Shown: in pieces, positions 37,611 to 46,785 of the stretch
How the letters are laid out: each line of letters opens with the position of its first letter
How positions within the stretch are numbered: the first letter of the stretch is position 1
Position numbers and translations under genes: made by a program
NCBI RefSeq assembly: GCF_039727615.1
Contig: NZ_CP152474.1
Location: 4,588,001 to 4,652,000 of the forward strand
Length of the DNA: 64,000 nucleotides
Direction of reading: 5' to 3'
Source: Leclercia sp. S52
Lineage (GTDB): Bacteria > Pseudomonadota > Gammaproteobacteria > Enterobacterales > Enterobacteriaceae
The notes under the pieces: generated by a model
Seen by the model: the letters and a program-made list of their open reading frames with translations, nothing else
Told to the model about the DNA's origin: nothing
Databases searched by the model: none

Positions 37611-39292
37611 CCTTCCGCCCCTGCATCCTGATCCCCTGCTACAACCACGGGGCGATGATGGCGGACGTCCTGAGCCGCCTGGCGCCGTTTCATCTGCCGG
37701 TGATTGTGGTCGATGATGGCAGCGACGCCCGCACCCGTCAGGAGCTGGACCGCCTGGCAGCCGACAATGCGCAGGTGACGCTGGTGCGGCTGACGCACAA
37801 CGGCGGTAAAGGGGCGGCGGTGATCCGCGGGCTGAAGGTCTGCGCCGGCGCCGGTTTTACCCATGCGGTGCAGGTGGATGCCGACGGTCAGCATGCCATT
37901 GAGGACATTCCGCAGCTGCTGGCGCTGGCAGAGCGCCACCCGCAGGCGTTGATCTCCGGCCAGCCGGTCTTTGATGACTCCATCCCCCGCTCGCGCCTGT
38001 ATGGCCGCTGGGTCACCCACATTTGGGTGTGGATCGAAACCCTCTCATTGCAGCTCAAGGACAGCATGTGCGGCTTTCGGGTCTACCCGGTGGCCCCGAC
38101 GCTACAGGTGATTAACAGCGTGCCGATTGGCAAGCGCATGGATTTTGATACCGAAGTGATGGTGCGCCTCTACTGGCAGGGCAATCCCAGCTATTTCCTG
38201 CCCACCCGGGTGACCTATCCCCAGGATGGTATCTCCCACTTCGATGCCCTGAACGACAACCTGCGCATCTCATGGATGCACACCCGGCTGTTCTTCGGCA
38301 TGCTGCCGCGCATCCCTTCTCTGCTCTTTCGCCGCCGCAGCCCGCACTGGGCTCAGCAGCAGGAGGTGAAAGGGCTGAACGGTATGCGCCTGATGCTGCG
38401 GGTCTGGCAGCTGCTGGGCCGCAGGGCATTTACCCTCCTGCTGTGGCCGGTGATTGCCGTCTACTGGCTGACCGCCCGCCCGGCGCGTCAGGCATCGCAA
38501 CAGTGGCTTGCCCGGGTGCGCGAGACCCTGGCGCAGCGCCAGCAGCCAACGCCCGCGCGCCTGAACAGCTTTTTCCACTTTCTGCGTTTTGGCAATGCGA
38601 TGCTGGATAAGGTCGCCAGCTGGCGGGGCGAGCTGAAACTGGGCCGGGACGTGGTGTTTGCCCCTGGCGCACGGGAAAAGCTCGATCTTAGCGTGCCTGA
38701 GGGCAAGCTGCTGCTGGCCTCCCATCTCGGCGATGTCGAGGCCTGCCGTGCGCTGGCGCAGCTCGACGGCAGCAAGATCATCAATGCCCTGGTGTTCAGC
38801 GATAACGCCCAACGCTTTAAACAGATCATGCAGGAGATGGCCCCTCAGGCCGGGCTGAACCTGATCCCGGTGACCAATATTGGCCCCGAGACCGCCATCC
38901 TGCTGAAAGAGAAGATCGATCGCGGAGAATGGGTGGCGATCGTCGGGGATCGGATCGCCGTCGATCCGCAGCGCGGCGGCAGCTGGCGCGTGGTGTGGAG
39001 CGACTTTATGGGCCAGCCTGCCCCCTTCCCCGAAGGGCCATTTATACTCGCCTCGCTGATGCGCTGCCCGGTGATGCTGATTTTCGCCCTGCACCAGCAG
39101 CAGAAGCTGCATATCCACTGCGAAGACTTTGCCGATCCGCTGCTGTTACCGCGCAGCGAGCGCCAGCAGGCGTTACAGCAGACCGTCGACCGTTATGCCC
39201 AACGGCTGGAGCACTTTGCGCTGCAGGCCCCGCTCGACTGGTTTAATTTTTTCGATTTCTGGCGTCTGCCGGATGCCAAAGAGAAGGAGTAA
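37601..39292 (+). CDS. apeJ: Glycosyltransferase-acyltransferase fusion ApeJ
   Basis: A 563-residue two-domain protein. Residues 1 to about 235 are a family 2 glycosyltransferase (PCYNHGAMMADVL, VVDDGSDART, VQVDADGQH). After a membrane-associated segment near residues 265-290, residues about 350-550 resemble LpxL/HtrB-type acyltransferases (HLGDVEACRAL, GDRIAVDPQRGG). It may attach a sugar and an acyl chain to the polyene carrier lipid. The domain fusion is normal for APE clusters. Confidence 0.88.
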   Translation: MPLTFRPCILIPCYNHGAMMADVLSRLAPFHLPVIVVDDGSDARTRQELDRLAADNAQVTLVRLTHNGGKGAAVIRGLKVCAGAGFTHAVQVDADGQHAIEDIPQLLALAERHPQALISGQPVFDDSIPRSRLYGRWVTHIWVWIETLSLQLKDSMCGFRVYPVAPTLQVINSVPIGKRMDFDTEVMVRLYWQGNPSYFLPTRVTYPQDGISHFDALNDNLRISWMHTRLFFGMLPRIPSLLFRRRSPHWAQQQEVKGLNGMRLMLRVWQLLGRRAFTLLLWPVIAVYWLTARPARQASQQWLARVRETLAQRQQPTPARLNSFFHFLRFGNAMLDKVASWRGELKLGRDVVFAPGAREKLDLSVPEGKLLLASHLGDVEACRALAQLDGSKIINALVFSDNAQRFKQIMQEMAPQAGLNLIPVTNIGPETAILLKEKIDRGEWVAIVGDRIAVDPQRGGSWRVVWSDFMGQPAPFPEGPFILASLMRCPVMLIFALHQQQKLHIHCEDFADPLLLPRSERQQALQQTVDRYAQRLEHFALQAPLDWFNFFDFWRLPDAKEKE

Positions 39293-39295
39293 AGG

Positions 39296-39718
39296 GTGCT
39301 GACCGATCCCCGCTTTACGACCGAAATAGAGTTGACCGTACCGTTTCACGACGTCGATATGATGGGCGTGGTCTGGCACGGCAACTATTTCCGTTATTTT
39401 GAGATTGCCCGCGAGGCCCTGCTCAACCAGTTCGATTATGGCTATCGCCAGATGAAAGCGTCCGGCTATCTCTGGCCGGTGGTTGATACCCGGGTAAAAT
39501 ACCGCGATGTCCTCACCTTCGAGCAACGGATCCGCGTCCGGGCCCACATCGAAGAGTTTGAGAACCGCCTGCGTATCGCCTATCAGATTTTTGACGCCAA
39601 CAGCGGCAAACGAACCACCACCGGCTACACCATTCAGGTGGCGGTGGAAGAGAAGAGCCGCGAGCTCTGCTTTGTCAGCCCGGCTGTCCTGTTTGAGCGT
39701 ATGGGAGTGACACCATGA
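39296..39718 (+). CDS. apeK: Acyl-CoA/ACP thioesterase ApeK (hotdog fold)
   Basis: A 140-residue YbgC/4-hydroxybenzoyl-CoA-type thioesterase with the catalytic segment FHDVDMMGVVWHGNYFRYFE (Asp in DMMGVVWHGNY). It probably releases or proofreads polyene thioesters. The start is GTG, preceded by AAGGAG. It overlaps apeL by 4 bases. Confidence 0.87.
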   Translation: MLTDPRFTTEIELTVPFHDVDMMGVVWHGNYFRYFEIAREALLNQFDYGYRQMKASGYLWPVVDTRVKYRDVLTFEQRIRVRAHIEEFENRLRIAYQIFDANSGKRTTTGYTIQVAVEEKSRELCFVSPAVLFERMGVTP

Positions 39719-40320
39719 AGTGGTTACCGCTGCTTGCCCTGCTGGTCAGCCCGTTGGTCAGCGCCGTGACGCTGGACGAACTACAGCAGCGCTTTACCGA
39801 ACAGCCGGTGGTGCGCGCCCACTTTGAGCAGACCCGCACCATCAAGGATCTGCCCCAGCCGCTGCGATCCCACGGCGAGATGCTGATCGCCCGCGACAGC
39901 GGTCTGCTGTGGGATCAAAAGGCCCCTTTCCCGATGACGCTGCTGCTGGACGACACACGGATGGTGCAGGTCATCAACGGCCAGCCGCCGCAGACCATTA
40001 CCGCGGAAAATAACCCGCAGATGTTCCAGTTCAACCACCTGCTGCGCGCCCTGTTCCAGGCGGATCGCAAGGTGCTGGAGGAGAACTTCCGCATCGACTT
40101 TAAAGACCTCGGCAATGGCCGCTGGTCGCTGGTGCTGACCCCCACCACCACCCCGCTGGACAAGATTTTCGCCTCAATGGATCTGGGTGGCGCAACGTAT
40201 CTGGAATCCATCGTGCTGAACGACAAGCAGGGCGACCGGACGGATATCGCCCTTTCCCACCACCAGCTCACGCCCGCCAGTCTGACCGATGCCGAACGCC
40301 AACGCTTTGCCGCACCGTAA
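39715..40320 (+). CDS. apeL: LolA-like outer-membrane lipoprotein carrier homolog ApeL
   Basis: A 201-residue periplasmic protein with a signal peptide (MKWLPLLALLVSPLVSA) and a LolA-like fold: HFEQTRTIKDLPQPLRSHGE, then the GLLWDQKAPFP region. It likely shuttles the hydrophobic pigment or its lipid conjugate across the periplasm, with ApeM as inner-membrane and ApeN as outer-membrane partner. It overlaps apeM by 32 bases. Confidence 0.88.
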   Translation: MKWLPLLALLVSPLVSAVTLDELQQRFTEQPVVRAHFEQTRTIKDLPQPLRSHGEMLIARDSGLLWDQKAPFPMTLLLDDTRMVQVINGQPPQTITAENNPQMFQFNHLLRALFQADRKVLEENFRIDFKDLGNGRWSLVLTPTTTPLDKIFASMDLGGATYLESIVLNDKQGDRTDIALSHHQLTPASLTDAERQRFAAP

Positions 40321-42607
40321 TTCCCGACGTCCGGCGCTGGTGTGGGCGGCGGTATGCCTGGCGCTGCTGGGCATACTGCTGACGCTGCTACCGGGAGCGC
40401 GGCTGAACAGCAGCGTGCTGGCGATGCTGCCCAAACAGAGCCTCGGGGCGATCCCTCCGGCCCTGAACGACGGCTTTATTGAGCGCCTCGATCGCCAGCT
40501 GGTATGGCTGGTCAGCCCGGGTAAACAACCCGATCCGCAGGTGGCGCAGCAGTGGCTGCGTCTGTTGCAGGGGTCGGGGTCCCTGCACGAGGTAAATGGG
40601 CCGATGGACGCCGCCGGGCAGAAAGCCTGGGGCGAGTTTTTCTGGCAGCACCGCAACGGCCTGATCGACCCCGCCACCCGCGCGCGCCTGCAAAACGGCG
40701 GTGAGGCACAAGCGCAGTGGATCCTCTCCCAGCTGTATTCGGCCTTCTCCGGGGTCAGCGGCAAAGAGCTGCAAAACGATCCGCTGATGCTGATGCGCGG
40801 CTCGCAGCTGTCGCTGGCACAAAACAGCCAGAAGCTGCGGCTGATGGACGGCTGGCTGGTGACCAAAGACGATGCCGGAAATTACTGGTATCTGCTGCAC
40901 GGCGAGCTGGCCGGTTCGTCGTTCGATATGCAGCAAACCCACCGGCTGGTGACCCGGCTTCACGATCTCGAAAGCCAGCTGAAAACCCAGTATCCGCAGG
41001 CGCAGCTGCTGTCGCGCGGGACGGTGTTTTACAGCGACTACGCCAGCCAGCAGGCCAAACGGGATATCTCGACCCTCGGCGTCGCCACCGTGCTGGGGGT
41101 GATCCTGCTGATTGTGGCGGTGTTCCGCTCCCTGAGACCGCTGCTGCTGTGCCTGATCTCCATCGCCATGGGTGCGCTGGCAGGTACGGTCACGACGCTG
41201 CTGCTGTTTGGCGAACTGCATCTGATGACCCTGGTGATGAGCATGAGCATCATCGGCATCTCGGCGGATTACACGCTCTACTACCTGACCGAGCGGATGG
41301 TTCACGGCGGGCAGGCCTCGCCGTGGCAAAGCCTGACGAAGGTGCGTAATGCGCTGCTGCTGGCGCTGCTCACCACCGTGGCGGCCTATTTGATCATGAT
41401 GCTGGCACCCTTCCCGGGCATTCGCCAGATGGCGGTGTTTGCCGCCGTAGGGCTGAGCGCCTCGTGCCTGACGGTCATTTTCTGGCATCCGTGGCTGTGT
41501 CGCGGTTTACCGGTGCGTCCGGTTCCGGCCAGCGGGCTGATGCTGCGCTGGCTGGCAGCATGGCGCGACCGGCGCGTGTCGGTTGGCGTGCCGGTTGCGC
41601 TGGCCCTGGTCGCCCTGGCGGGTATTGTCACGCTACGGGTGGATGACGATATCGCCCAGCTTCAGGCTCTGCCGCAGGATATTCTGGCCCAGGAGAAAAC
41701 CATTACCGCCCTGACCGGGCAGAATGTCGATCAGAAATGGTTTGTGGTGCACGGTGCGTCGGCCCAGCAGACGCTGGAGCGGCTGGAGGCCTTTACCCCG
41801 GCGCTGGCCCGGGCGCAGCAGGCGGGTGACCTGAAATCCTGGCGCACCCTGCCGCTGAACTCGCTGGCGAGGCAGGAGCGCGATCTGACCCTGCTGCGCA
41901 AGGCGGCGCCTGCCGTCACCCGGGTGCTACAAAACGCCGGGCTGACGAGCGTGTCGCCGGATCTGAGCGCTATGCCGGTCGGGGTTGAAGCCTGGCTTGC
42001 CAGCCCGGCCAGTGAAGGCTGGCGTCTGCTGTGGCTTACGCTGCCCGACGGCGAAAGCGGCGTGCTGGTACCGGTGGATGGCGTGAAAAACAGCCCGGCG
42101 CTGCGCGAGCTGGCGGAGCAACATTCGGGCGTGGTGTGGGTGGATCGCAAGGCGAGTTTCGACAGCCTGTTTGCCCTCTACCGCAGCGTGCTCACCGGTT
42201 TGCTGGCGGTCGCCCTGGCGACGATCGCCTGCGGTGCCATGCTGCGCCTCGGCTGGCGTAAGGGGCTGATCACTCTGGTGCCCTCGCTGGTGTCGCTGGG
42301 CTGCGGCCTCGCCGCGCTGGCGGTCACCGGCCACCCGGTGAACCTGTTTTCGCTGCTGGCGCTGGTGCTGGTCCTCGGCATCGGGATCAACTACACGCTA
42401 TTCTTCAACAACCCACGCGGCACGCCGTTGACCTCGATGCTGGCCATTACCCTGGCGATGATAACGACCCTGTTAACCCTGGGCATGCTGGTCTTCAGCG
42501 CCACCCAGGCGATCGGCAGCTTCGGCATTGTGCTGGTCAGCGGTATTTTCACCGCCTTCCTGCTGGCGCCGCTGGCAATGCCCGCTCAAAAAGAGAGAGA
42601 ACGATGA
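40289..42607 (+). CDS. apeM: MMPL/RND-type exporter ApeM
   Basis: A 772-residue membrane exporter with two repeats, each with a TM, a large periplasmic domain and a bundle of five TMs; the conserved intramembrane segment is SMSIIGISADYTLYYLTERM in repeat 1 and LVLGIGINYTLFF in repeat 2. This MMPL-like architecture fits export of a hydrophobic pigment. ATGA overlap with apeN. Confidence 0.9.
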   Translation: MPNANALPHRNSRRPALVWAAVCLALLGILLTLLPGARLNSSVLAMLPKQSLGAIPPALNDGFIERLDRQLVWLVSPGKQPDPQVAQQWLRLLQGSGSLHEVNGPMDAAGQKAWGEFFWQHRNGLIDPATRARLQNGGEAQAQWILSQLYSAFSGVSGKELQNDPLMLMRGSQLSLAQNSQKLRLMDGWLVTKDDAGNYWYLLHGELAGSSFDMQQTHRLVTRLHDLESQLKTQYPQAQLLSRGTVFYSDYASQQAKRDISTLGVATVLGVILLIVAVFRSLRPLLLCLISIAMGALAGTVTTLLLFGELHLMTLVMSMSIIGISADYTLYYLTERMVHGGQASPWQSLTKVRNALLLALLTTVAAYLIMMLAPFPGIRQMAVFAAVGLSASCLTVIFWHPWLCRGLPVRPVPASGLMLRWLAAWRDRRVSVGVPVALALVALAGIVTLRVDDDIAQLQALPQDILAQEKTITALTGQNVDQKWFVVHGASAQQTLERLEAFTPALARAQQAGDLKSWRTLPLNSLARQERDLTLLRKAAPAVTRVLQNAGLTSVSPDLSAMPVGVEAWLASPASEGWRLLWLTLPDGESGVLVPVDGVKNSPALRELAEQHSGVVWVDRKASFDSLFALYRSVLTGLLAVALATIACGAMLRLGWRKGLITLVPSLVSLGCGLAALAVTGHPVNLFSLLALVLVLGIGINYTLFFNNPRGTPLTSMLAITLAMITTLLTLGMLVFSATQAIGSFGIVLVSGIFTAFLLAPLAMPAQKERER

Positions 42608-43188
42608 TGTCCCCTTTTTACCGCGCCGTGGCGCTTATCGGCGCGCTGCTGCTGGCCGGTTGCAGCCACACGGCACAAAAAAATGACGATGCGCGCCCGC
42701 AGGCGTGGCTCCAGCCGGGCACCAGAGTGACGCTGCCGCCGCCGGGCATTACCCCGGGGCTGAACTCCCAGCAGCTACTGACCGCCAGCGTTAACGGCAA
42801 AACCCAGTCGCTGCTGGTGATGCTGAATGCCGATGCGCAAAAAGTGACCCTCGCCGGGCTGTCATCGGTGGGTATCCGGCTGTTCCTCGCCACCTATAAT
42901 GAAACGGGCATCCATACTGAACAGTCGATTGTTGCACCTGAGCTGCCTCCGGCCAGCCAGGTGCTGGCGGACGTGATGCTCAGCCACTGGCCGATTAGCG
43001 CCTGGCTGCCGCAGCTGCCGAAGGGCTGGACGCTGAAGGATAAAGGCGACCGCCGCGAGCTGCGCAATGCCGACGGCAAGCTGGTGACGGAGATTGTCTA
43101 CCTGCAGCGCAAAGGCAAGCGCGTGCCGATCAGCATCGAACAGCAGGTGTTCCACTACCACATCACCATTCAATATCTGGATGACTGA
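42604..43188 (+). CDS. apeN: DUF3261 outer-membrane lipoprotein ApeN
   Basis: A 194-residue lipoprotein with lipobox LLLAGC (Cys about residue 20) and residues His-Thr after the Cys, which fits outer-membrane sorting. The C-terminal VPISIEQQVFHYHITIQYL is typical of DUF3261, a LolB-like companion of the APE export genes. Confidence 0.87.
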   Translation: MMSPFYRAVALIGALLLAGCSHTAQKNDDARPQAWLQPGTRVTLPPPGITPGLNSQQLLTASVNGKTQSLLVMLNADAQKVTLAGLSSVGIRLFLATYNETGIHTEQSIVAPELPPASQVLADVMLSHWPISAWLPQLPKGWTLKDKGDRRELRNADGKLVTEIVYLQRKGKRVPISIEQQVFHYHITIQYLDD

Positions 43189-43189
43189 G

Positions 43190-44356
43190 ATGATCTACAT
43201 TTCTGCCGTTGGCCTGATCAACGCCCTGGGCAATTCGCCCGACGAGATTGCCGCTAACCTGACGCGCGGCGTGGCCCCCGGCATGCGCCTGCGCAGCGGC
43301 TGGTTACAGGGTCAGGACGCGGTGCTGGGCGGCGTCGACGGCGACCTGCCTGCGATCCCGGAGAGCTTTGCCACGCACCGCTCGCGCAATAATCAGCTGC
43401 TGCTGGCGGCGCTGGCGCAGATCCAGCCAGTCGTCGATGAGGCCATTGCCCGTTACGGCCACGATCGGGTGGCGGTGGTGCTGGGCACCAGCACCTCCGG
43501 GCTCGACGAAGGCGACAAGCATGTGGACCTGTCGATGAGCGGCGAAGCCAGCGTCAACTGGCGCTACGCCCAGCAGGAGCTGGGCGATCCGTCGCGCTTT
43601 CTGGCGAACTGGCTCGGTCTGGAAGGTCCGGCTTTTACCCTTTCGACCGCCTGCTCCTCCAGCGCGCGGGCAATCATCAGCGGGCGTCGCCTGATTGACG
43701 CCGGCCTGGTGGATGTCGCCATCGTCGGCGGGGCAGATACCCTGAGCCGGATGCCGGTGAATGGCTTTAACAGCCTCGAATCCCTCTCCCCCACGCTATG
43801 CGAACCCTTTGGCCGCGACCGCCGGGGGATCACCATTGGTGAAGCGGCGGCGCTGATGGTGCTCACCCGCGAGCCGCAGCCGGTGGCGCTGCTGGGTACC
43901 GGCGAGTCGAGCGATGCATACCATATTTCCGCTCCGCACCCCCAGGGCGAAGGGGCGATCCGCGCCATTACCCAGGCACTGAACGACGCCGGAATGAAAC
44001 CGGACGAGGTGGGCTACATCAACCTGCACGGCACCGCGACACCGCTCAACGATCAGATTGAATCCCAGGTGGTGCATGACCTGTTTGGCGAGGCGGTACC
44101 CTGCAGTTCAACTAAGCACCTGACCGGGCATACGCTGGGGGCGGCGGGGATCACCGAAGCGGCGCTGAGCTGGCTGATCCTGACCCGCGACCTGTCCCTG
44201 CCCGCCCAGGATTTCACCCGCTATGCGCCGGATCCGACGCTCGCCCCCTGCGGCGTGCTACATCAGCCCACCGCGTTGAAAAAAGCGGTGATTTTGTCAA
44301 ATTCGTTCGCCTTTGGCGGCAATAACGCCAGCATCCTGCTGGGGAGAGCGTCATGA
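43190..44356 (+). CDS. apeO: Beta-ketoacyl-ACP synthase ApeO
   Basis: A 388-residue condensing enzyme with the complete Cys-His-His triad: TACSSSA, LHGTATP and KHLTGHTLGAAG. In APE biosynthesis it pairs with the chain-length factor ApeC and extends the chain with malonyl-ACP. The start MIYISAVGL at 43190 is chosen; ATG at 43181 (MTEMIYIS) overlaps the apeN stop and is also possible, whereas a longer reading from 43094 is not. It overlaps apeP by 4 bases. Confidence 0.92.
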   Translation: MIYISAVGLINALGNSPDEIAANLTRGVAPGMRLRSGWLQGQDAVLGGVDGDLPAIPESFATHRSRNNQLLLAALAQIQPVVDEAIARYGHDRVAVVLGTSTSGLDEGDKHVDLSMSGEASVNWRYAQQELGDPSRFLANWLGLEGPAFTLSTACSSSARAIISGRRLIDAGLVDVAIVGGADTLSRMPVNGFNSLESLSPTLCEPFGRDRRGITIGEAAALMVLTREPQPVALLGTGESSDAYHISAPHPQGEGAIRAITQALNDAGMKPDEVGYINLHGTATPLNDQIESQVVHDLFGEAVPCSSTKHLTGHTLGAAGITEAALSWLILTRDLSLPAQDFTRYAPDPTLAPCGVLHQPTALKKAVILSNSFAFGGNNASILLGRAS

Positions 44357-44828
44357 GTTATTTATCCCCGACCGACTACCTGCCTCACGATGCCCCCATG
44401 CTGCTGCTGGAATCGGTCGAAAATGTGCTGGCCGAGTCTGCCGTCTGCCGCGTCACCGTCAGTCCGCATGGCGTGCTGGCACCGTTTCTCGATGCCGCGG
44501 GCGATCTGCCGGGCTGGTACGCCCTTGAGCTGATGGCCCAGACCGTTGGCGTCTGGTCCGGCTGGCACCGCCAGCAGAAGGGTCAGGAGAGCATGTCGCT
44601 TGGCATGGTGCTGGGGGCGCGGGAGCTGGTCTGCGCCGCAGGGTGCTTCCCGGCCAGCAGCGAGTTAACCATCACGGCCACGCTGCTGATGCAGGATGAA
44701 CGCTTTAGTAGCTTCGAGTGCGCCATCCTCGCCGAGGGGGGCCACGCTGGCCACCGGGCGGGTGAATACCTTCCAGCCCAGCCAGCAGGAATTAGCATCA
44801 CTGTTTAAACAGGGGGGTAAATCAATGA
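44353..44828 (+). CDS. apeP: 3-Hydroxyacyl-ACP dehydratase ApeP, frameshifted as read
   Basis: An FabA/FabZ-like hotdog protein of about 158 residues: PHDAPMLLLESVENV, the active region YALELMAQTVGVWSGWH and FSSFECAILAEG. The frame breaks at the G6 run 44736-44741, where removing one base gives LAEGATLATGRVNTFQPSQ, the normal dehydratase end. A second G6 run (44812-44817) removes the stop: with five G the end reads FKQGVNQ and stops at 44828, overlapping the apeQ ATG (ATGA). Uncorrected, it would stop at 44808 with an unrelated tail. It partners ApeI. Confidence 0.85.
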
Positions 44829-45557
44829 GTCGTTCCGTTCTGGTCACCGGCGCCAGCAAAGGCATTGGCCGGGCTATCGCCCTCAAGCTCGCCGCCGACG
44901 GGTTTACCCTCGGCGTGCATTACCACCGCGACGCCGCGGGCGCGCAGGAAACCCTGAAAGCCATCGAGCAGGCGGGAGGCAACGGGCGTCTGCTCTCGTT
45001 TGACGTGGGCAATCGCGCGCAGTGCCGCGAGGTGCTGGAGCAGGATATCGAGGCCCATGGCCCCTGGTACGGCGTGGTCAGCAACGCCGGGATCGCCCGG
45101 GATGGTGCCTTCCCGGCCCTCAGTGAAGAGGACTGGGACAGCGTGATCCACACCAATCTCGACAGCTTTTACAACGTCATTCACCCCTGCATCATGCCCA
45201 TGATCGGCACCCGCAAGGGTGGACGCATTATCACGCTGTCGTCGGTTTCGGGCGTGATGGGCACCCGCGGTCAGGTGAACTACAGCGCGGCAAAAGCGGG
45301 CATTATCGGCGCCACCAAAGCCCTGGCGATGGAGCTGGCGAAGCGCAACATCACCGTCAACTGCATCGCGCCCGGGCTGATTGATACCGGGATGATCGAG
45401 ATGGAAGAGGCTGCGCTGAAAGAGGCGATGGCCATGATCCCGATGAAGCGGATGGGTCAGGCGGAGGAGGTGGCCGGACTGGCCAGCTATCTGATGTCGG
45501 ACAGTGCAGGCTATGTGACCCGCCAGGTGATCTCCATTAACGGGGGGAATGTTATGA
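44825..45557 (+). CDS. apeQ: 3-Ketoacyl-ACP reductase ApeQ, stop codon lost by frameshift
   Basis: A FabG-type short-chain reductase with NADPH motif TGASKGIGRAI, NNAG-like SNAGIARDG, catalytic Ser in TLSSVSGVMG, YSAAKAG (Tyr and Lys) and IAPGLIDT. As read it has no stop and runs into apeR. The G6 run at 45542-45547 is the cause: with five G it ends SINGGML and TGA at 45555-45557, the usual FabG ending, overlapping the apeR ATG. Corrected length is 243 residues. It reduces the 3-keto group in each polyene cycle. Confidence 0.88.
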
Positions 45558-46783
45558 CGCGTCGGGTAGTGATCACCGGCATGGGCGGCGTCACCGCCTT
45601 CGGTGAAGAGTGGCAGTCGGTTTCTGCCCGCTTGCTGGCGTATAAAAACGCGGTACGCAAGATGCCGGAGTGGACGATCTATGAGGGTTTGCACACCCTG
45701 CTGGCCGCGCCGATTGATGATTTTACCCTGCCGGCTCACTACACCCGCAAGCGCATCCGCGCCATGGGTCGCGTGTCGTTACTGTCGACCCGCGCCACCG
45801 AACTGGCGCTGGAGCAGGCGGGGCTGATTGACGATCCGATCCTGACCCAGGGCGAAACCGGCATTGCCTACGGCTCGTCGACCGGCAGCACCGGCCCGGT
45901 GAGCGAGTTCGCCACCATGCTCACCGAGAAGCACACCAACAACATCACCGGCACCACCTATGTGCAGATGATGCCGCATACCACGGCGGTGAACACCGGC
46001 CTGTTTTTCGGCCTGCGCGGGCGGGTGATCCCCACCTCCAGCGCCTGTACCTCCGGCAGTCAGGCGATTGGCTATGCATGGGAAGCCATCCGCCACGGCT
46101 ATCAGAAGGTGATGGTGGCAGGGGGCGCCGAAGAGCTCTGTCCGTCGGAAGCGGCGGTGTTCGATACCCTGTTCGCCACCAGCCAGCGTAACGACGCCCC
46201 ACAAGCGACCCCGGCACCGTTCGATATCCAGCGCGACGGGCTGGTGATTGGCGAGGGGGCGGGCACGCTGATTCTGGAAGAGCTGGAGCATGCGAAGGCG
46301 CGTGGCGCGACTATCTACGGAGAGATCGTCGGCTTCGCCACCAACTGCGACGCGGCGCACATCACCCAGCCGCAGCGGGAAACCATGCAGATCTGCATGG
46401 AGAAGTCGCTGAACATGGCCGGGCTGAGTCCGCAGGATATCGGCTATATTTCGGCGCACGGCACCGCCACCGATCGGGGCGATATTGCCGAAAGTCAGGC
46501 CACCGCCGCCGTGTTCGGCGACAGCGTGCCGATCTCCTCTTTAAAGAGCTATTTCGGCCATACCTTAGGGGCCTGTGGCGCGCTGGAGTCCTGGATAAGC
46601 CTGCAGATGATGCGCGAGGGCTGGTTCGCGCCGACCCTTAATTTAAGACAACCGGATGAGCAATGCGGCGCGTTAGATTATATTATGGGAAAAGCCCGTC
46701 ATATTGACTGCGAATATCTGCAAAGCAACAACTTCGCGTTCGGCGGCATTAATACCTCCATTATCATTAAACGCTGGGCGTAA
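45554..46783 (+). CDS. apeR: Beta-ketoacyl-ACP synthase ApeR
   Basis: A 409-residue FabF-like condensing enzyme with triad Cys in SSACTSGSQA, His in SAHGTATDRGD and SYFGHTLGACGAL. In APE systems ApeR is a second ketosynthase, proposed to handle early condensations or malonyl-ACP decarboxylation. The N-terminus MTRRVVITGMGGVTAFGEEW is a standard KS start, arguing against the apparent fusion with ApeQ. Confidence 0.92.
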   Translation: MTRRVVITGMGGVTAFGEEWQSVSARLLAYKNAVRKMPEWTIYEGLHTLLAAPIDDFTLPAHYTRKRIRAMGRVSLLSTRATELALEQAGLIDDPILTQGETGIAYGSSTGSTGPVSEFATMLTEKHTNNITGTTYVQMMPHTTAVNTGLFFGLRGRVIPTSSACTSGSQAIGYAWEAIRHGYQKVMVAGGAEELCPSEAAVFDTLFATSQRNDAPQATPAPFDIQRDGLVIGEGAGTLILEELEHAKARGATIYGEIVGFATNCDAAHITQPQRETMQICMEKSLNMAGLSPQDIGYISAHGTATDRGDIAESQATAAVFGDSVPISSLKSYFGHTLGACGALESWISLQMMREGWFAPTLNLRQPDEQCGALDYIMGKARHIDCEYLQSNNFAFGGINTSIIIKRWA

Positions 46784-46785
46784 CT

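Noticed and set aside
44696..46783. Bifunctional FabG-FabF fusion protein
   Set aside because: Two G6 runs sit exactly at the lost stop codons, and one base less at each gives normal ATGA overlaps and family-typical termini.
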